Source: Propionibacteriaceae bacterium (GTDB taxonomy: Bacteria; Actinomycetota; Actinomycetes; Propionibacteriales; Propionibacteriaceae). Taken from it: 7,982 bases of DNA. The notes beneath the pieces are model-generated. The model ran no database searches. It saw only the letters and a list, made by a program, of their open reading frames with translations, and had not been told where the DNA came from. The stretch's first letter is position 1, and every line of letters starts with the position of its first letter. Location of the stretch: contig JAIRXX010000129.1 in NCBI GenBank assembly GCA_031268065.1, positions 1 to 7,982 of the forward strand, given 5' to 3'. Made by a program: the position numbers and the translations under genes. Of this stretch, positions 6,403-7,982 are shown one piece after another.

Positions 6403-7908
6403 ATGAACGTTTCCCAAGCAGAACTGCTGGCGTCCTACCCCCCGGAATGCCCAGTACGCCCTGAAGCGGTGCAAGCCGCTTTGGACAAGACGATATTGAT
6501 CGTTGCCGACGACGATCCGACCGGCACCCAGGCCGTTCACGATGTGATCGCGCTGACCGCCTGGGAAGTCTCCGACTTCGCCTGGGCCTTCGCTGAGATA
6601 ACCCGCTTGGGCGCCGCCCCGGCGATATTCGTAGAGACGAATTCACGCAGCCTCGATCCGGGAGCTGCCGCGCGTTGCAACGCCGAGTTGGTGCGCAACG
6701 CGGTGACGGCTGCCCGCGAGGCCGGTGCCAAAGTGCGTTTCGCTTCCCGCAGCGACTCCACCCTGCGCGGCCATTTTCCGCTGGAAACCGATGTCATCTC
6801 CGACACTTTGGCAAAACTGGGCGAGCCGCCCGTGGACGCGGTGCTGCTGGCGTTGGCCTTCCCAGAAGCGGGCCGGGTGACCATCGGCGGCACCCACTAT
6901 CTGCGCCTTGCCGATGGGGGGCTGTGTGGGGCAGGCGAGTCGGAATTCGCCCGGGACGCCACCTTCGGCTATCGCTCCTCCCGGTTGGCCGATTACGCCT
7001 CGGAACGGACCGGGACGCACGTCGAGGTGACGGAATTGGACCTCGGGACGATCCGCAGCGGCCCTGATGCCGTCGCCGCCGCACTGCGCCGCTTGGCAGA
7101 TCGCCGCACGGTCGCCGCAGACGCGGTGGGCGAGGACGACCTGCGCTCCCTCGCCCTCGGCGTGCTCTGTTCTGGAAAGAACGTCCTGCCGCGCTCAGGC
7201 CCGCCCTTCATCAGAGCGCTGATCGGCCAGGCGGCCAGCGCTCCGCTGCAGGCCGACGATATCTTCTCCGACCAGCAGCAGGGTGCCGTTGGCGGGCTAA
7301 TCGTCGTCGGCTCCCACGTCGGGGTGTCCAGCCGCCAGTTAGAACGGCTGCGCACTGGTGCTCCCAACACCGTTGCCATCGAATTGCGGGTAGCCGATCT
7401 GCTCGGCCAGGCGGCTGGCCAACAGAGCGCCCCAGAGCAGCGAGGCGACACCCAGCCCCCTGTCGGCGAAGGTATCCAGAAGCTTGCCGAGTCGATCGTG
7501 TCCACTTTGGCCGAATCGAATGTAGTGCTCTTCTCCAGCCGCGAAGTGGTCACTGGGAACGACGCCGCCGACAGCCTGGAAATCGCCCGCCGGGTCTCTG
7601 GCGCATTGACCGAAATCACAGCGGCAGTGGTAGACGCGACCCGGCCCCGATTCGTCATCGCCAAAGGCGGCATCACTTCCTCCGACCTGGCCCGTGGCGG
7701 GTTGCGGATGCGCCGGGCTGTGGTGCGCGGATGCCTGCAGCCGGGCATAATCGCGCTCTGGCAAGGCGCGGACGGCCCCGGCGCCGGCATCCCCTATGTG
7801 GTCTTCGCCGGGAACGTCGGAACTGACGCGGCACTGCTAGAAGTGGTTGAATTGCTCAGCTCCCCCACCCTGGTGGGCGGAATCGGCGCGGAGGGCGAGG
7901 CGAAATGA
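6403..7908 (+). CDS. DUF1537-family four-carbon acid sugar kinase (OtnK/DtnK-like, long form)
   Basis: ATP-dependent kinase of the DUF1537 family, which phosphorylates four-carbon acid sugars such as 3-oxo-tetronate, D-threonate or D-erythronate in catabolic pathways (EC 2.7.1.217-2.7.1.220 group). The protein has 501 residues. The N-terminal substrate domain carries ADDDPTGTQ (35-43) and SRSDSTLRGHFPLE (115-128). The C-terminal nucleotide-binding domain carries GSHVGVSS (303-310), KGGITSSDLA (421-430), PYVVFAGNVG (464-473) and the closing LLEVVELL. It is about 80-100 residues longer than E. coli-type OtnK; part of the extra length is the N-terminal 30 residues and a Gln/Pro-rich insert near 338-358. 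FAGNVG replaces the common FPGNVG. Its stop overlaps the start of the following dehydrogenase gene (ATGA, 7905-7908), giving a kinase-dehydrogenase operon. The exact substrate cannot be read from the sequence, so no symbol is given. Confidence 0.9.
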   Translation: MNVSQAELLASYPPECPVRPEAVQAALDKTILIVADDDPTGTQAVHDVIALTAWEVSDFAWAFAEITRLGAAPAIFVETNSRSLDPGAAARCNAELVRNAVTAAREAGAKVRFASRSDSTLRGHFPLETDVISDTLAKLGEPPVDAVLLALAFPEAGRVTIGGTHYLRLADGGLCGAGESEFARDATFGYRSSRLADYASERTGTHVEVTELDLGTIRSGPDAVAAALRRLADRRTVAADAVGEDDLRSLALGVLCSGKNVLPRSGPPFIRALIGQAASAPLQADDIFSDQQQGAVGGLIVVGSHVGVSSRQLERLRTGAPNTVAIELRVADLLGQAAGQQSAPEQRGDTQPPVGEGIQKLAESIVSTLAESNVVLFSSREVVTGNDAADSLEIARRVSGALTEITAAVVDATRPRFVIAKGGITSSDLARGGLRMRRAVVRGCLQPGIIALWQGADGPGAGIPYVVFAGNVGTDAALLEVVELLSSPTLVGGIGAEGEAK

Positions 7909-7982
7909 CCAAGTCGATAGCGGTGCTCGGCCTCGGCGCGATGGGATTGCCGATGGCGAAGCGGTTGGCGGCAGAATTCCAG
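7905..7982 (+). CDS. NAD-dependent dehydrogenase, L-threonate / 3-hydroxyisobutyrate type, 3' end missing
   Basis: Only the first 26 codons lie in the window. They encode MTKSIAVLGLGAMGLPMAKR and so on, the beta1-alpha1 dinucleotide-binding motif GxGxMGxPMA typical of beta-hydroxyacid dehydrogenases (3-hydroxyisobutyrate dehydrogenase, tartronate semialdehyde reductase, LtnD). The start ATG is fused to the kinase stop (ATGA), and GAGGGCGAGG lies just upstream. Next to a DUF1537 kinase the likeliest role is LtnD-like oxidation of a threonate or erythronate at C2, giving the 2-oxo acid that is isomerised and then phosphorylated. The family is clear; the LtnD assignment comes from context. Confidence 0.8.
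   Translation, partial: MTKSIAVLGLGAMGLPMAKRLAAEFQ

Noticed and set aside
6993..7790. Minus-strand frame of 265 codons opposite the kinase gene.
   Set aside because: Composition is Arg/Ser/Pro-rich without motifs; the plus strand carries the conserved DUF1537 blocks.

Overview
The window is GC-rich throughout, with dense coding, clear AGGAG-type ribosome binding sites and ATGA stop/start overlaps. Together with the LacI and GntR/FCD regulators this suggests a high-GC Gram-positive bacterium (Actinomycetota), probably a fermentative one because it carries a citrate lyase operon. The phylum is an inference from composition and protein style; no rRNA or taxonomic marker is present.

Left block (about 1-3619, + strand): the 3' end of citE, complete citF and a fused citX-citG gene. 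These give the beta subunit, the alpha subunit and the two cofactor-assembly enzymes of citrate lyase (citrate to oxaloacetate plus acetate). The genes are tightly packed (13 bases, then an ATGA overlap) and look like one transcript. The acyl carrier citD and the ligase citC are expected upstream, outside the window. At 3616-3726, wedged between citXG and the convergent lacI gene, is a short reading frame that resembles an internal piece of an AAA_14/DUF4143-type ATPase. It looks like the scar of a lost gene.

Middle block (3723-6300, - strand): a LacI-family regulator, a short-chain dehydrogenase/reductase (SDR) and a GntR/FCD-family regulator, transcribed in the order gntR, SDR, lacI. The gntR and SDR genes overlap by 8 bases. 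The lacI gene follows after a 78-base gap.

Right block (6403 to the end, + strand): a long DUF1537-family four-carbon acid sugar kinase, overlapping by ATGA with the first 26 codons of a GxGxMG dehydrogenase of the L-threonate / 3-hydroxyisobutyrate dehydrogenase family. This pair is the known signature of threonate/erythronate-type acid sugar catabolism, so the divergent SDR and GntR probably belong to the same pathway.

The 102-base divergent intergenic region (6301-6402) carries overlapping perfect palindromes and a further half-site built on TCTGAT. These are the best candidate operators for the GntR protein. The main points of interest are this operator cluster, the unassigned acid sugar pathway with its SDR, the ATPase scar, the CitX-CitG fusion and an altered metal-site motif in CitE. 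I saw no tRNA, rRNA, CRISPR array, insertion sequence or phage gene.
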